This document shows, piece after piece, positions 13,715 to 21,938 of a DNA stretch of 25,168 bases. How positions within the stretch are numbered: position 1 is the stretch's first letter; every line of letters starts with the position of its first letter. The stretch covers positions 1 to 25,168 of the forward strand of contig CALJCO010000003.1 of assembly GCA_938023905.1 (NCBI GenBank), read 5' to 3'. The translations under genes were made by a program, and so were the position numbers. The notes below the pieces were generated by a model. The model saw only the letters and a program-made list of their open reading frames with translations. It did no database searches and had not been told where the DNA came from. This DNA is from an uncultured Collinsella sp. (GTDB lineage Bacteria; Actinomycetota; Coriobacteriia; Coriobacteriales; Coriobacteriaceae).

Positions 13715-14314
13715 TTAGGCCTGGAAGGTGTCGCGATCGGGAGCGAAGGATTGCATGGCCGCGATGGTACGGTCGAAGAGCTCGGGAAGCTCCCAGCCCA
13801 GCATCTCGGCGCCCTGCGAAATCACGTCACGCGAGCAGCCGGCGGCAAAGCGCTTGTCCTTGAACTTCTTCTTGAGCGACTTGGTCGTAAAGTCCATGAC
13901 GCTCTTGCTCGGGCGCATGACGACGGCGGCTCCGATCAGGCCGGTGAGCTCGTCGCAGGCGAACAGTATCTTTTCCATCTGCAGTTCGGGCTTGGGCAGC
14001 GAGGTGTTGAAATCGGACGTGTGCGTCTGGATGGCGCGAATGAGCTCGGGAGAGGCGCCCTCGCCCTCGAGGATCTCGGCCGCATAGATGGTGTGGTTCA
14101 TGGGGTCATCCTCATGCTCCTCCCAATCCAGGTCGTGCAGCAGGCCGACGATGCCCCAAAACTCCTCGTTCTCGGGGTCGAACTCCCGCGCAAAGTAGCG
14201 CATGGTGCCCTCGACCGTTTCGCCATGGGTGATGTGGAACGGGTCCTTGTTGTGCTCGTTGAGCAGTTCGAACGCACGGTCGCGGGTGATTCCGGCGGTA
14301 AGTGGCTCTGCCAT
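13715..14314 (-). CDS. HD-domain hydrolase (predicted metal-dependent phosphohydrolase)
   Basis: A 199-residue protein with the HD superfamily metal-binding pattern: His30 (HITHGE), the HD pair His60-Asp61 in GLLHDLDWE, and a later Asp (FACDELTGLIGA, about residue 119). This order is H...HD...D. HD proteins hydrolyse phosphate esters, often of nucleotides, but the substrate of this group is not known and no second domain is present to suggest one. The C-terminal region is helical and basic (KSLKKKFKDKRF). The start is supported by AAGGAGCC ahead of the ATG on the minus strand. The CarD-family gene lies upstream on the same strand, separated by a family A palindrome that probably ends its transcript, so an operon is doubtful. 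Confidence 0.85.
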   Translation of the reverse strand: MAEPLTAGITRDRAFELLNEHNKDPFHITHGETVEGTMRYFAREFDPENEEFWGIVGLLHDLDWEEHEDDPMNHTIYAAEILEGEGASPELIRAIQTHTSDFNTSLPKPELQMEKILFACDELTGLIGAAVVMRPSKSVMDFTTKSLKKKFKDKRFAAGCSRDVISQGAEMLGWELPELFDRTIAAMQSFAPDRDTFQA

Positions 14315-14376
14315 AAGAGGCTCCTTGTGCTCGTAGGTATCGCTAAGAATGAATACTACTAGAACGACTAGAACGA

Positions 14377-14419
14377 AAAAACCACCACAAAGGTGCCTGT
14401 CCCCTTTGTGGTGGTTTTT
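14377..14419. repeat. REP-like palindrome, family A copy 5
   Basis: The longest copy: a 17-bp perfect stem (14377-14393 with 14403-14419) and the standard loop TGCCTGTCC. It stands 12 bases from the CarD gene stop and can terminate in the minus direction because its left arm is A-rich on plus. Confidence 0.9.
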
Positions 14420-14431
14420 GGCGCGGATGGG

Positions 14432-14917
14432 TTAGTTGAGGGCGGCTTGGGCTAGGCGGGCTTCGGCGTCCTCTTCGGTGACGCCCAGGGCCACGGCGAA
14501 CTCCTCAATGGAGCGGCGCTTGGCCTCCTTGAGTACGCGCATGTAGTAAGAGCTGGGCTTTTTATCAGCTTCCTCGGCCTGGCGAATGCGGTGCATCATG
14601 GTCTTTGCCACGCGGACCGTCTCGGGCGCGCCCAGCTTGAGCTGCTGCTTAAAGTGCGTCTCCTCAAGCGAGCTGTTACGCTCGGTAAAGGTGTCGCACT
14701 CCAGCTCGTCATAGTGGCTCAGCAGGTGCTCGGCATCTTGCTGGGAGATGGCGGCATGCAAACGATCGGCCTGCGCCACGGGGTACATGAGGATCGTCTG
14801 CGCATGTCCCTGCTTGGTCTCGAGCAACAGCATGGGCTGCGGCGTGTCGTCCCTAAAACCGACGACGGTGCAGACTCCCTGACCCGGATGAATGACGTGT
14901 TGACCGATTGAGAACAT
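14432..14917 (-). CDS. CarD-family RNA polymerase-binding transcription regulator
   Basis: A 161-residue CarD_TRCF protein. Residues 1-65 form the small beta-barrel that binds the RNA polymerase beta subunit, with MFSIGQHVIHPGQGVCTVVG at the N-terminus (the family wording is close to VVHPGHGVG). A helical C-terminal half (about 75-161) includes LKEAKRRSIEEFAVALGVTEEDAEARL. In mycobacteria CarD stabilises the open promoter complex, especially at ribosomal RNA promoters. Clostridial and coriobacterial homologues are often shorter or more diverged, and this one belongs to that group by its general features. The minus-strand start is well supported by GGAGGT just before the ATG. It is divergent from argS across a 342-base spacer. 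Confidence 0.9.
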   Translation of the reverse strand: MFSIGQHVIHPGQGVCTVVGFRDDTPQPMLLLETKQGHAQTILMYPVAQADRLHAAISQQDAEHLLSHYDELECDTFTERNSSLEETHFKQQLKLGAPETVRVAKTMMHRIRQAEEADKKPSSYYMRVLKEAKRRSIEEFAVALGVTEEDAEARLAQAALN

Positions 14918-15259
14918 GCTACCTCCAACTTATACGAATTTGCGTATGTCTAGAATACCACGCTGACGTGCGGAAACCCTTACTTTATGCAGGAAAAGCA
15001 CACAACTCCGATAGGTAAGAGTATTCGATAAAAGACACAGCTCATTCACACCTTTATGCATTTTCAACGCGTGCATAATCTGCAGGCAGACCGGCATCTT
15101 TGAGAGACTCCATACAAGCTGTAGTCAATTTTGTGCATATGCAATTTCGATTGGCTTTACCCTGCGATAGTGCCCGTCGCTTGTGATAGAGTGCTACAAA
15201 CTCTGGCTTTTGCCCTACGAGTGACCAAGAGCTCGGGGGCTTTAACACAAGGAGGATCT
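14918..15259. other. divergent carD-argS spacer with three inverted repeats
   Basis: This 342-base stretch is AT-rich compared with its surroundings and holds no convincing gene. Visible elements are ATACG-N6-CGTAT at 14933-14948, close to the CarD start and a possible operator; TTATGCA (15054-15060) with TGCATAA (15072-15078); and the palindrome TGCATATGCA (15134-15143). A TGC-TACAAA extended -10 at 15192-15200 is the best argS promoter candidate, without a clear -35. No T-box motif is present, so tRNA-Arg sensing is not suggested. A 64-residue minus-strand frame (15054-15248) has no support. Confidence 0.5.
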
Positions 15260-17113
15260 ATGCCCGAGAAGATTGAAGAGCTGGTACGCGCTGCGCTTGC
15301 TGCGGCCCAGGAGGCCGGCGACCTTTCCGCATTTGAACTTGACGATTGCGCTATCGAGCGACCGGCTGACACTTCTCATGGCGAGTGGACCTCCACCATG
15401 GCCCTGAAGTCCGCCAAGCTGGCTCACTGCGCCCCGCGCAAGATCGCCGAGGCCATCGTTGCCCATATGCCCGAGGACCCCGCGATTGAGAAGGTCGAAA
15501 TCGCAGGCCCCGGCTTTATCAACTTCTACCTCTCCGTTGCCGTCAAGAATGCCATCTTTGGCGAGGCTCGCGAGAAGGGCATGGACTTCGCTAAGTCCAA
15601 CGTCGGTGGTGGCCTGAAGACCCAGGTCGAGTTTGTTTCCGCCAACCCCGTCGGCCCCATGCACATCGGCCACGGCCGCTGGGCCGCGCTGGGCGACTCG
15701 CTCTGCCGTGTTATGGACCACGCCGGTTATGAGATCCAGCGTGAGTTCTACATCAATGACCACGGCTCTCAGATGAACACCTTCGGCAACTCCATCAGCA
15801 CGCGCTATATGCAGCTTGCCGACATCATCGCCAAGCAGGGCGTTGATATCGAGGAGGCTCACAAGCTGCTGATCGCTGACCGTGACGCCTTTGTTGCCGA
15901 CGAGAACGACGAGCACCCCGAGACCCATCCGTATCAGGACAACTTTGCCGAGACCTTGGGCAAGGACTCTTACGGCGGCGACTACATCATCGACGAGGCC
16001 GCCGAGTTCTGGCGCACCGACGGCGATAAGTGGGTCAACGCCGATCCTCAGGAGCGCATGGAGAGCTTCCGTGAGCGCGGCTACGTGAAGATGGTCGACA
16101 ACATGCGCGACCTCTGCCACGCCGTCAACTGCGACTTTGACCGTTGGTACTCCGAGCGCTCGCTGTATGTGAAGGACACCGAGGGCGAGACCGCCGGCAC
16201 CTCCGCCGTCGACCGCGCTTTTGAGAAGCTCGACAAGATGGGCTACCTCTACACCAAGGACGGCGCCCTGTGGTTCCGCTCCACCGATCTGGGCGACGAC
16301 AAGGACCGCGTCCTGATCAAGTCCGACGGCGAGTACACCTACTTCGCCTCCGACGTCGCCTATCACTGGGATAAGTTCCAGCGCGTCGATCACGTCATCG
16401 ACATCTGGGGCGCCGACCACCACGGTTACATCGAGCGCGTCCGCTGCGTCTGCGACGCTCTGGGTTACCCCGGCAAGTTCGAGGTTCTACTGGGCCAGCT
16501 CGTCAACCTGCTGCGTAACGGCAAGCCCGTCCGTATGTCCAAGCGCAAGGGCACCATGGTGACCCTGCAGGAGCTCGTCGACGAGGTCGGCTCCGATGCC
16601 GCTCGCTACACGCTCATCTCCAAGAGCTCCAACCAGATGGTCGACTTCGACATTGAGGCCGTTAAGAAGCGCGACAACTCCAACCCGGTCTATTACGTGC
16701 AGTACGCTCACGCTCGCGTCTGCTCCATCCTGCGCCGTGCCGCTGACGTAACGCCTGAGCAGGCCGACGAGATGGGCATGAAGGCCGTTGCCGCCAAGGC
16801 CATCGGTGAGAACGTCGATTACTCGCTGCTGACCGACCCGACCGAGCTCGCCCTTTCGCGCAAGCTTAACGAGCTTACCGACCTGATCGCCAGCTGCGCT
16901 CGCGACCGCGCTCCGTTCCGTCTGACGCACTTTGCCGAGGAGCTCGCCGGTGACTTCCACAGCTTCTACGCTGCCTGCCAGGTGCTGCCGAGCGAGGGCC
17001 GTCCCGTCGGCCCCGAGCTTTCGCGTGCCCGTCTGGCCGCTTGCGATGCCGTCCGCGTGACGCTCGCCCTGGTGCTCACCCTCGTTGGCGTTTCCGCGCC
17101 CGAGCAGATGTAA
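15260..17113 (+). CDS. argS: arginyl-tRNA synthetase
   Basis: A 617-residue class I aminoacyl-tRNA synthetase. The N-terminal domain of about 90 residues (Add-1 type) recognises the tRNA D-loop. The catalytic domain carries the HIGH-type motif VGPMHIGHGRW (about 130-140) and the KMSKS equivalent RMSKRKGTMV (about 424-433). The MSKRKG form with no exact KMSKS is normal for many bacterial ArgRS. The C-terminal DALR anticodon-binding domain begins near 500 and ends in LALVLTLVGVSAPEQM. The start is decided by GGAGGA (15251-15256), four bases before the ATG at 15260; the longer frame from 15131 would add an unrelated N-terminal stretch. Codon use is noticeably cleaner and more biased than in neighbours, as expected for a highly expressed gene. 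A terminator follows at 17161. Confidence 0.97.
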   Translation: MPEKIEELVRAALAAAQEAGDLSAFELDDCAIERPADTSHGEWTSTMALKSAKLAHCAPRKIAEAIVAHMPEDPAIEKVEIAGPGFINFYLSVAVKNAIFGEAREKGMDFAKSNVGGGLKTQVEFVSANPVGPMHIGHGRWAALGDSLCRVMDHAGYEIQREFYINDHGSQMNTFGNSISTRYMQLADIIAKQGVDIEEAHKLLIADRDAFVADENDEHPETHPYQDNFAETLGKDSYGGDYIIDEAAEFWRTDGDKWVNADPQERMESFRERGYVKMVDNMRDLCHAVNCDFDRWYSERSLYVKDTEGETAGTSAVDRAFEKLDKMGYLYTKDGALWFRSTDLGDDKDRVLIKSDGEYTYFASDVAYHWDKFQRVDHVIDIWGADHHGYIERVRCVCDALGYPGKFEVLLGQLVNLLRNGKPVRMSKRKGTMVTLQELVDEVGSDAARYTLISKSSNQMVDFDIEAVKKRDNSNPVYYVQYAHARVCSILRRAADVTPEQADEMGMKAVAAKAIGENVDYSLLTDPTELALSRKLNELTDLIASCARDRAPFRLTHFAEELAGDFHSFYAACQVLPSEGRPVGPELSRARLAACDAVRVTLALVLTLVGVSAPEQM

Positions 17114-17160
17114 CCTGCGGGTCATTTGACCGTGTAGGTTTGGTTTAACTGAGCCCTATA

Positions 17161-17192
17161 AGCCCGATCTCCCACGGAGGTCGGGCTTTTTT
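17161..17192 (+). terminator. terminator of argS
   Basis: AGCCCGA and TCGGGCT, extended by CTCC/GGAG around a three-base loop, are followed by six T residues. It lies 48 bases after the argS stop. Confidence 0.9.
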
Positions 17193-17237
17193 CGCAAACG
17201 CCGACGTATTGACGAATTTGGAGCTGCTAGAAATACG

Positions 17238-17387
17238 AAACTATGCCGGTTTACTACGATGAATTGAGGAATTCTAACCACGCCGGCTTTTTGCTAAAAA
17301 GTGCAAGGTATCTACCTGCGGTTTTAGTTCAACAAGTTTCGGAGTGGTCGCGGTTGAGCGATTCATCGTAGTAAACCGCCATAGTTT
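17238..17387. mobile_element. MITE-like element with 27-bp terminal inverted repeats
   Basis: Arm 17238-17264 and arm 17361-17387 are reverse complements at 26 of 27 positions (the mismatch is in CTATGCC against GGCATAG). They enclose 96 bases with no open frame of note but with a short internal hairpin (AGGTA-TC-TACCT). The arms contain GGTTTACTACGATGAAT. No target-site duplication is evident at the edges. The layout fits a non-autonomous transposable element of 150 bp, or a structured RNA with a long closing stem. Confidence 0.6.
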
Positions 17388-17426
17388 TGGCGGAGGCAGT
17401 CAGATTTGTGGGTGGCAAACAAAGAG

Positions 17427-17471
17427 TGTCCCTTTTGACTAATCGTTTAAGAACGTTCCCCCAATGACTAA
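17427..17471. repeat. degenerate tandem repeat, family D, beside the rho promoter
   Basis: GTGTCCCTTTTGACTAA (17427-17442, boundary approximate) and CGTTCCCCCAATGACTAA (to 17471) share a TC-rich run followed by TGACTAA, 29 bases apart. The reverse strand shows GGGGGAACGTTC, resembling the GGGGACGTTCC unit of the block at 10772. Confidence 0.4.
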
Positions 17472-17472
17472 G

Positions 17473-17500
17473 TTGCAGGTGGCGGCGGTTGTGTTACACT
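17473..17500 (+). promoter_or_regulatory. promoter of rho
   Basis: -35 TTGCAG (17473-17478), a 16-base spacer and -10 TACACT (17495-17500) with a TGTG extension ahead. Transcription would start near 17507, giving a leader of about 137 bases. That leader contains a CCCTG-N10-CAGGG hairpin (17581-17600) and the palindrome TGTGATCACA (17605-17614), which may take part in rho autoregulation. Confidence 0.6.
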
Positions 17501-17643
17501 AACGCTGCGTAGTTGACGCAATCATCTCGATACAGATCAATGATGTCCGTCGTTTTGAACGGAACTAGACTGTTTAGCCGCCCTGAAGGTTTATGCAGGG
17601 AGCATGTGATCACAGGGCTTGAAAAGAAAGTTGAGCAAACACT

Positions 17644-20217
17644 GTGTCTGATCAACAGCAAGAAAACGAAATAACGACGACGCAGGCCGCTCCCGCTGTA
17701 CCGGTTGCGTCGGACCAGGTCGCGGCGCCCGCGCAAGCCTCGGCTCCTGAGACGCCTAAGGCTGCTTCGACGCCTATGCCTGTAGCGGCTGAGAAGGCCG
17801 TGCCTGCAACTGGTGAGGAGGCTGCTCCGGCAAAGCCCAAGCGCACGCGCCGCACGGCCAAGCCTGCCGCTGACGGCGAGGAGGTCACCAAGCCAAAGCG
17901 CCGTACCACGCGCACGACGCGCGCCAAGCTCACCGTTGCAGCTGACTCCTCGGCGCCGATTTCCGATGAGGTCGCGCAGGCACGTGCGTTGGCGCAGATT
18001 AGCGAGGCTCAGGTGGTGCGCGCCCGCCGTCGTGCTGCCGAGCGCGAGGCCGCGGCTCTGACCGAGCTTGCAGCTCCGTCTGTGCCCGAGACGCCTGCCG
18101 CCACCGAGACTCCTGTCGCCGACCAGCCGACCGAGAAGCCGGTACCGCGCACACGCCGTCGCACGGCTGCTAAGGCCGAGCAGGTTGCTGAACAGGTAAC
18201 CCCCGAGCTCGCTGAGGCTTCGGTCCGTTCCGCGGCAGGGGAGGGCACATCGCCTGTTGAGCCCGCTGCGCCTGTCGAGGCCAGCGAAGTTCCCGTTGTC
18301 GATCCGGCTTTGCGCCCGCACCGTCGCGGTCGCAAGCCCAAGGCCTTTGTCGAGGCCGAGAAGGCCGCAGCCGCAGCCGCCGCCGCTCGGGATGCTGCGG
18401 CGACCGCCAAGTCCTCAACTGCTGCCGATGCACCCGTCCAGGATGCTACGACTTCCAAGGCCGTTTCTGCCGATGCCGAGCCCGCCGACGTCCGTCCCGG
18501 TCGCAGCCGTCGCACTGCTGCTAAGCGCACGTCCAAGGCTAAGGCTGCCAAGAAGGGTGCGTCCGAGGATTCCGCCGAGACGACCGCCGATGCATCGACT
18601 GATGCCGTCGAGCCCCAGGACGTCGAACAGCCTGCATCCGAGAAGCCCAAGCGCGCTCGCAAGAAGTCCGTTAAGGCTAAGGCCGCCGAGCAGCAGGTTG
18701 ATGTCGAAGCGCAGGTTGATTCTGGCGCCGAGGCCAATGACGCCGCTGCGGCCAATGTTGACACCGCCGCAACCGATGGTGCCGCCCCCGCCGAGGGCGA
18801 AGACGGCGCTCGCCCCAACCGTCGCCAGCACAAGCGCAACGAGGAGCGCAACGAGCGCAAGGACGAGCGCAACAACGACCGTCGCAACCGCCAGCGCGAT
18901 CGCAAGCAACGCAACAAGGAGCGTAATGCCGCTCCCACCGAGCCCACGCTTTCGCGCGAGGAGCTCGCTGCCATGAAGGTCGCCGAACTTCGCGAGAAGG
19001 CCAAGGAGTTCGAGATCGAGACGACCGGCAAGAAGAAAGCCGAGCTCGTCGAGGAGATCTACGTCACCGCCGCGAAGGCCGAGGGCTTCCGCGACATCAA
19101 GGGCATTCTGCAGATTCGCCCGGACAGCTCCGGCATCATCCACGCCCATGGCTACATGAAGTCCAACGACGACGCCTTCGTGCCCGCCTACCTCATCCGC
19201 TCCGCGCGCCTGCGCACGGGCGACGTCATCGAGGGCTCGCTGCGTCCTTCGCGCGGCGGCGACAAGCGCGCCGGCCTCGCCAAAATCACGACCGTCAACG
19301 GTCTGGACCCCGAGCAGATTCGCAACCGCCCCAAGTTCGGCGACCTTACCCCGGTCTATCCCAATGAGCCGCTGCGCATGGAGCACGGCAAGGATTCCAT
19401 CACCGGTCGCGCCATCGACATCGTGTCGCCGATTGGCAAGGGCCAGCGCGGCCTGATCGTGTCCCCGCCCAAGGCCGGCAAGACCACGATCCTCAAGAAG
19501 ATCTGCCAGTCCATCTCGATTAACAACCCCGAGGTGCACCTCATCTGCCTGCTCGTCGACGAGCGCCCCGAAGAGGTCACCGATATGCAGCGTTCCATCA
19601 AGGGTGAGGTTGTGGCGTCGACCTTCGATATGCCTGCCGACAACCACACTCGCGTGGCAGAGCTCGTCATCGAGCGCGCCAAGCGCATCGTAGAGCTGGG
19701 TGGCGACGTCGTGGTGGTGCTCGACTCCATCACGCGCCTCGCCCGCGCCTACAACTTGGCGGCGCCCGCCTCAGGCCGCATCCTTTCGGGCGGCGTCGAT
19801 TCGGCGGCACTGTATCCGCCCAAGCGCTTCCTGGGTGCAGCCCGCAATATCGAGAACGGCGGCTCGCTCACCATCCTGGCCTCTGCCCTCATCGACACCG
19901 GTTCCAAGATGGACGAGGTCATTTTCGAGGAGTTCAAGGGCACCGGCAACATGGAGCTTAAGCTCGACCGCGACCTGGCCGACCGCCGCATCTTCCCGGC
20001 TATCGACCCCGTTGCCTCCGGTACGCGTAACGAGGACCTGTTGGTCGACGAGCAGATGCGCCCGTTTGTCTTTGGTCTGCGTCGCATTCTTGCCGGCATG
20101 AACAACACCGAGCGCGCGGCCGCATCGTTTATCAAGGGTCTTAAGGGCACCAACACCAACCAGGAGTTCCTGGTGCGTTCGGCCAAAAAACACAGCGACT
20201 ACGAGCAGACGTTCTAG
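17644..20217 (+). CDS. rho: transcription termination factor Rho with very long N-terminal extension
   Basis: An 857-residue hexameric RNA helicase that releases RNA from paused polymerase. E. coli Rho has 419 residues; the excess here is a low-complexity Ala/Lys/Arg/Glu/Pro-rich stretch at residues 1-435. It ends in an Arg/Asn-rich run with repeated NERNERKDERNN-like units. The canonical parts follow: Rho_N helices (about 436-472), the cold-shock RNA-binding fold (about 483-560, DIKGILQIRPDSSGIIHAHGY), the Walker A loop SPPKAGKTT (about 606-614), Walker B VVVVLDSITRLARAYN (about 687) and FEEFKGTGNMELKLDR. The start is GTG, since an in-frame stop lies four codons upstream; the ribosome-binding site (GAAAAGAAAG) is weak. 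Long basic insertions are known in actinobacterial Rho and add RNA affinity. The core looks complete and active. Confidence 0.97.
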   Translation: MSDQQQENEITTTQAAPAVPVASDQVAAPAQASAPETPKAASTPMPVAAEKAVPATGEEAAPAKPKRTRRTAKPAADGEEVTKPKRRTTRTTRAKLTVAADSSAPISDEVAQARALAQISEAQVVRARRRAAEREAAALTELAAPSVPETPAATETPVADQPTEKPVPRTRRRTAAKAEQVAEQVTPELAEASVRSAAGEGTSPVEPAAPVEASEVPVVDPALRPHRRGRKPKAFVEAEKAAAAAAAARDAAATAKSSTAADAPVQDATTSKAVSADAEPADVRPGRSRRTAAKRTSKAKAAKKGASEDSAETTADASTDAVEPQDVEQPASEKPKRARKKSVKAKAAEQQVDVEAQVDSGAEANDAAAANVDTAATDGAAPAEGEDGARPNRRQHKRNEERNERKDERNNDRRNRQRDRKQRNKERNAAPTEPTLSREELAAMKVAELREKAKEFEIETTGKKKAELVEEIYVTAAKAEGFRDIKGILQIRPDSSGIIHAHGYMKSNDDAFVPAYLIRSARLRTGDVIEGSLRPSRGGDKRAGLAKITTVNGLDPEQIRNRPKFGDLTPVYPNEPLRMEHGKDSITGRAIDIVSPIGKGQRGLIVSPPKAGKTTILKKICQSISINNPEVHLICLLVDERPEEVTDMQRSIKGEVVASTFDMPADNHTRVAELVIERAKRIVELGGDVVVVLDSITRLARAYNLAAPASGRILSGGVDSAALYPPKRFLGAARNIENGGSLTILASALIDTGSKMDEVIFEEFKGTGNMELKLDRDLADRRIFPAIDPVASGTRNEDLLVDEQMRPFVFGLRRILAGMNNTERAAASFIKGLKGTNTNQEFLVRSAKKHSDYEQTF

Positions 20218-20255
20218 GTTGTCATCCACGCGCAGCGATAGTCATCAATGCGATA

Positions 20256-20286
20256 AAGGGTCGGGGCTTTGAGCCTCGGCCCTTTT
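20256..20286 (+). terminator. terminator of rho
   Basis: AAGGGTCGGGGCT (20256-20268) pairs with AGCCTCGGCCCTT (20272-20284) with two G-T wobbles and a three-base loop, followed by T residues. It lies 38 bases after the rho stop. Confidence 0.85.
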
Positions 20287-20365
20287 CCATAGCGCCGCTC
20301 CGCGCTTATTTTTGACCGTAAGACCGACGAGCAGCAGGTTTCCCGTTTCAATCCGACATCGTCGC

Positions 20366-20394
20366 TTGCAATCGACAGGGCGGTTTCGCATAAT
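20366..20394 (+). promoter_or_regulatory. promoter of the membrane protein-VanZ operon
   Basis: -35 TTGCAA (20366-20371), a 17-base spacer and -10 CATAAT (20389-20394), 137 bases before the ATG. The leader includes the hairpin GGGGC-ATA-GCCCC (20454-20466). The rest of the 313-base rho-to-20531 spacer shows no gene. Confidence 0.6.
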
Positions 20395-20530
20395 AGCTTT
20401 TAAGCTTCGCGACGGAAAACGCAGATGAAACGAACCATATACCGTTGCTTTGGGGCATAGCCCCGCTTCATCTTCTCTCGCGCAGCCAACTGAATGATGC
20501 GATTTGGGTGCTGGAAGATGGGGAGAGCTC

Positions 20531-21931
20531 ATGGCTTCTTCTGATGCAACACAACGAGCAGTCCTTGCCGGACTTTCGTGCGGGATCGGCCTTGCCGCTC
20601 CCGTGGTTATGTATGCCGCGACGCTGCCGTTTTCGTCGGTGAACGAGACGGTCGTGGCGGGTGCGGTTCCCTTCGCCGTGGGCGCGGTGGCGGGCGTGGG
20701 CATCTATGCCGCCTCGCTGGGTATCTCCGAGTATCGTGCGCAGCGTGAAGAGCGTCTGTTCCAGCCCGATGCCATGGGCGGTGCCGCCAATCTCAATCAG
20801 CATCAAAGCGAGTTCAAGACCGCCTCGATTCCAGCTCAGCAGCAGGATGCGACTCCTTACGCTGCGACTTCTGCTTCTCAGGCTCAATCGGAGCAGTCTA
20901 CCTCGGCATTCCTTTCCGGCCTGACTGGTGCGTTCCAGCGCCGTCATGCCGATGATGGTGTCCCTACCATCGCTCGAGCCGCAGATGCTATGGACGAGGA
21001 CGAGGCTTGGTCTATGATCGACAGTATGCTCGACGACGATTCGCCGGTGAGCTGCGACCCTGCACACTCGCGCGACGTCTATCAAGTCGCCATCGACGAG
21101 CTCACCAACGGCGGGCAGTCCGGCTCCTTCAATCGCGACGACATCGCCGCCGCGGCACGCGCCGTGTCTGGCTCCCAGGCCGCCCCTGCGGGCAGCACGG
21201 CGGCTTTCGTGGCACTCGTCGCCAACGCGGCAGCCAATAACGCCTACAGCGCTACCTCGGCGGACGCGAACGCTTCTGCCGATAATTCGTACGTTGATGA
21301 AGCCATGACCGCGGACGAGGAGGCCGTTGCCGCCCGCCGCGCCGCCGAAAGCTCGCTTTGGGGCGCTCCTGCCCAGCAGCAGGCGGCTGAGGCTGCGCCG
21401 TACAATGCAAACCTCGCCAGCATGCCTATCATCTCCGGTGTCGCGGACATCGATCTCGATGAACTCGATGAGCCTGCAGCCATCACCGCATCGATTGATG
21501 CCCAAGATCGCATCGACACCGGCGACCTTCCGGACGCTTCGCTCGAGGTTGATGTCCCTATGGCCGATTACTCAGGCCACGAGGACATGTGGGCCGCCGC
21601 CACCGCGATTCTGGATGAGATTGACGAGCCTGCTCCTGTTGCAGCCCCCGCTCCCGTCACTGCCCCTCAGCCTGCTGCCCCCGCCTATGTCGGCCGTCAC
21701 AGCGCTGTGTTCCCCGAGGATACCGCCCGTATCTCGCGCGAGAGCATCGAGCGAGCCGAGGCTATTGCCGCCGGCATTATGGAAAATCGTCGTCACGAGC
21801 GCGTCAATCAGATCCTCGAAGAAGAGATCGAGCGCCTGCAGTCCTCTACTGCCAAGCGTACGGGCCGTGCCTATCTGAGCGTTATCGAGGGCGGTACCGC
21901 CAGCTTCGCGCCGCTCCGTGCGGAGGCATAA
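20531..21931 (+). CDS. uncharacterised membrane protein with acidic Ala-rich cytoplasmic region
   Basis: A 466-residue protein I do not recognise. Two hydrophobic segments sit at the N-terminus (about 10-33, AVLAGLSCGIGLAAPVVMYAA; about 40-66, TVVAGAVPFAVGAVAGVGIYAA) with no cleavable signal. The next 320 residues are acidic, Ala/Ser/Pro-rich and probably disordered. The last 70 residues are the best structured part (RHSAVFPEDTARISRESIERAEAI, a helix with ERVNQILEEEIERLQS, then YLSVIEGGTASFAPL). This two-helix anchor, disordered linker and conserved tail suggest a scaffold or envelope-associated protein, but no function can be given. The ATG at 20531 follows GGGGAG with a five-base gap and is preferred to 20504. 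The VanZ-family gene starts seven bases after its stop, so the two are probably one operon. Confidence 0.75.
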   Translation: MASSDATQRAVLAGLSCGIGLAAPVVMYAATLPFSSVNETVVAGAVPFAVGAVAGVGIYAASLGISEYRAQREERLFQPDAMGGAANLNQHQSEFKTASIPAQQQDATPYAATSASQAQSEQSTSAFLSGLTGAFQRRHADDGVPTIARAADAMDEDEAWSMIDSMLDDDSPVSCDPAHSRDVYQVAIDELTNGGQSGSFNRDDIAAAARAVSGSQAAPAGSTAAFVALVANAAANNAYSATSADANASADNSYVDEAMTADEEAVAARRAAESSLWGAPAQQQAAEAAPYNANLASMPIISGVADIDLDELDEPAAITASIDAQDRIDTGDLPDASLEVDVPMADYSGHEDMWAAATAILDEIDEPAPVAAPAPVTAPQPAAPAYVGRHSAVFPEDTARISRESIERAEAIAAGIMENRRHERVNQILEEEIERLQSSTAKRTGRAYLSVIEGGTASFAPLRAEA

Positions 21932-21938
21932 CTTCTGC

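Noticed and set aside
918..14419. CRISPR-like interpretation of the repeated TGCCTGTCC palindromes
   Set aside because: Copies are dispersed, in both orientations and without regular spacers; no cas genes are present.
15054..15248. 64-residue minus frame in the carD-argS spacer
   Set aside because: No ribosome-binding site and no recognisable features.
14918..15259. T-box riboswitch ahead of argS
   Set aside because: No T-box core sequence, specifier stem or antiterminator is visible.
15242..16423. 393-residue minus-strand open frame
   Set aside because: Antisense to argS, where strong codon bias creates long empty frames.
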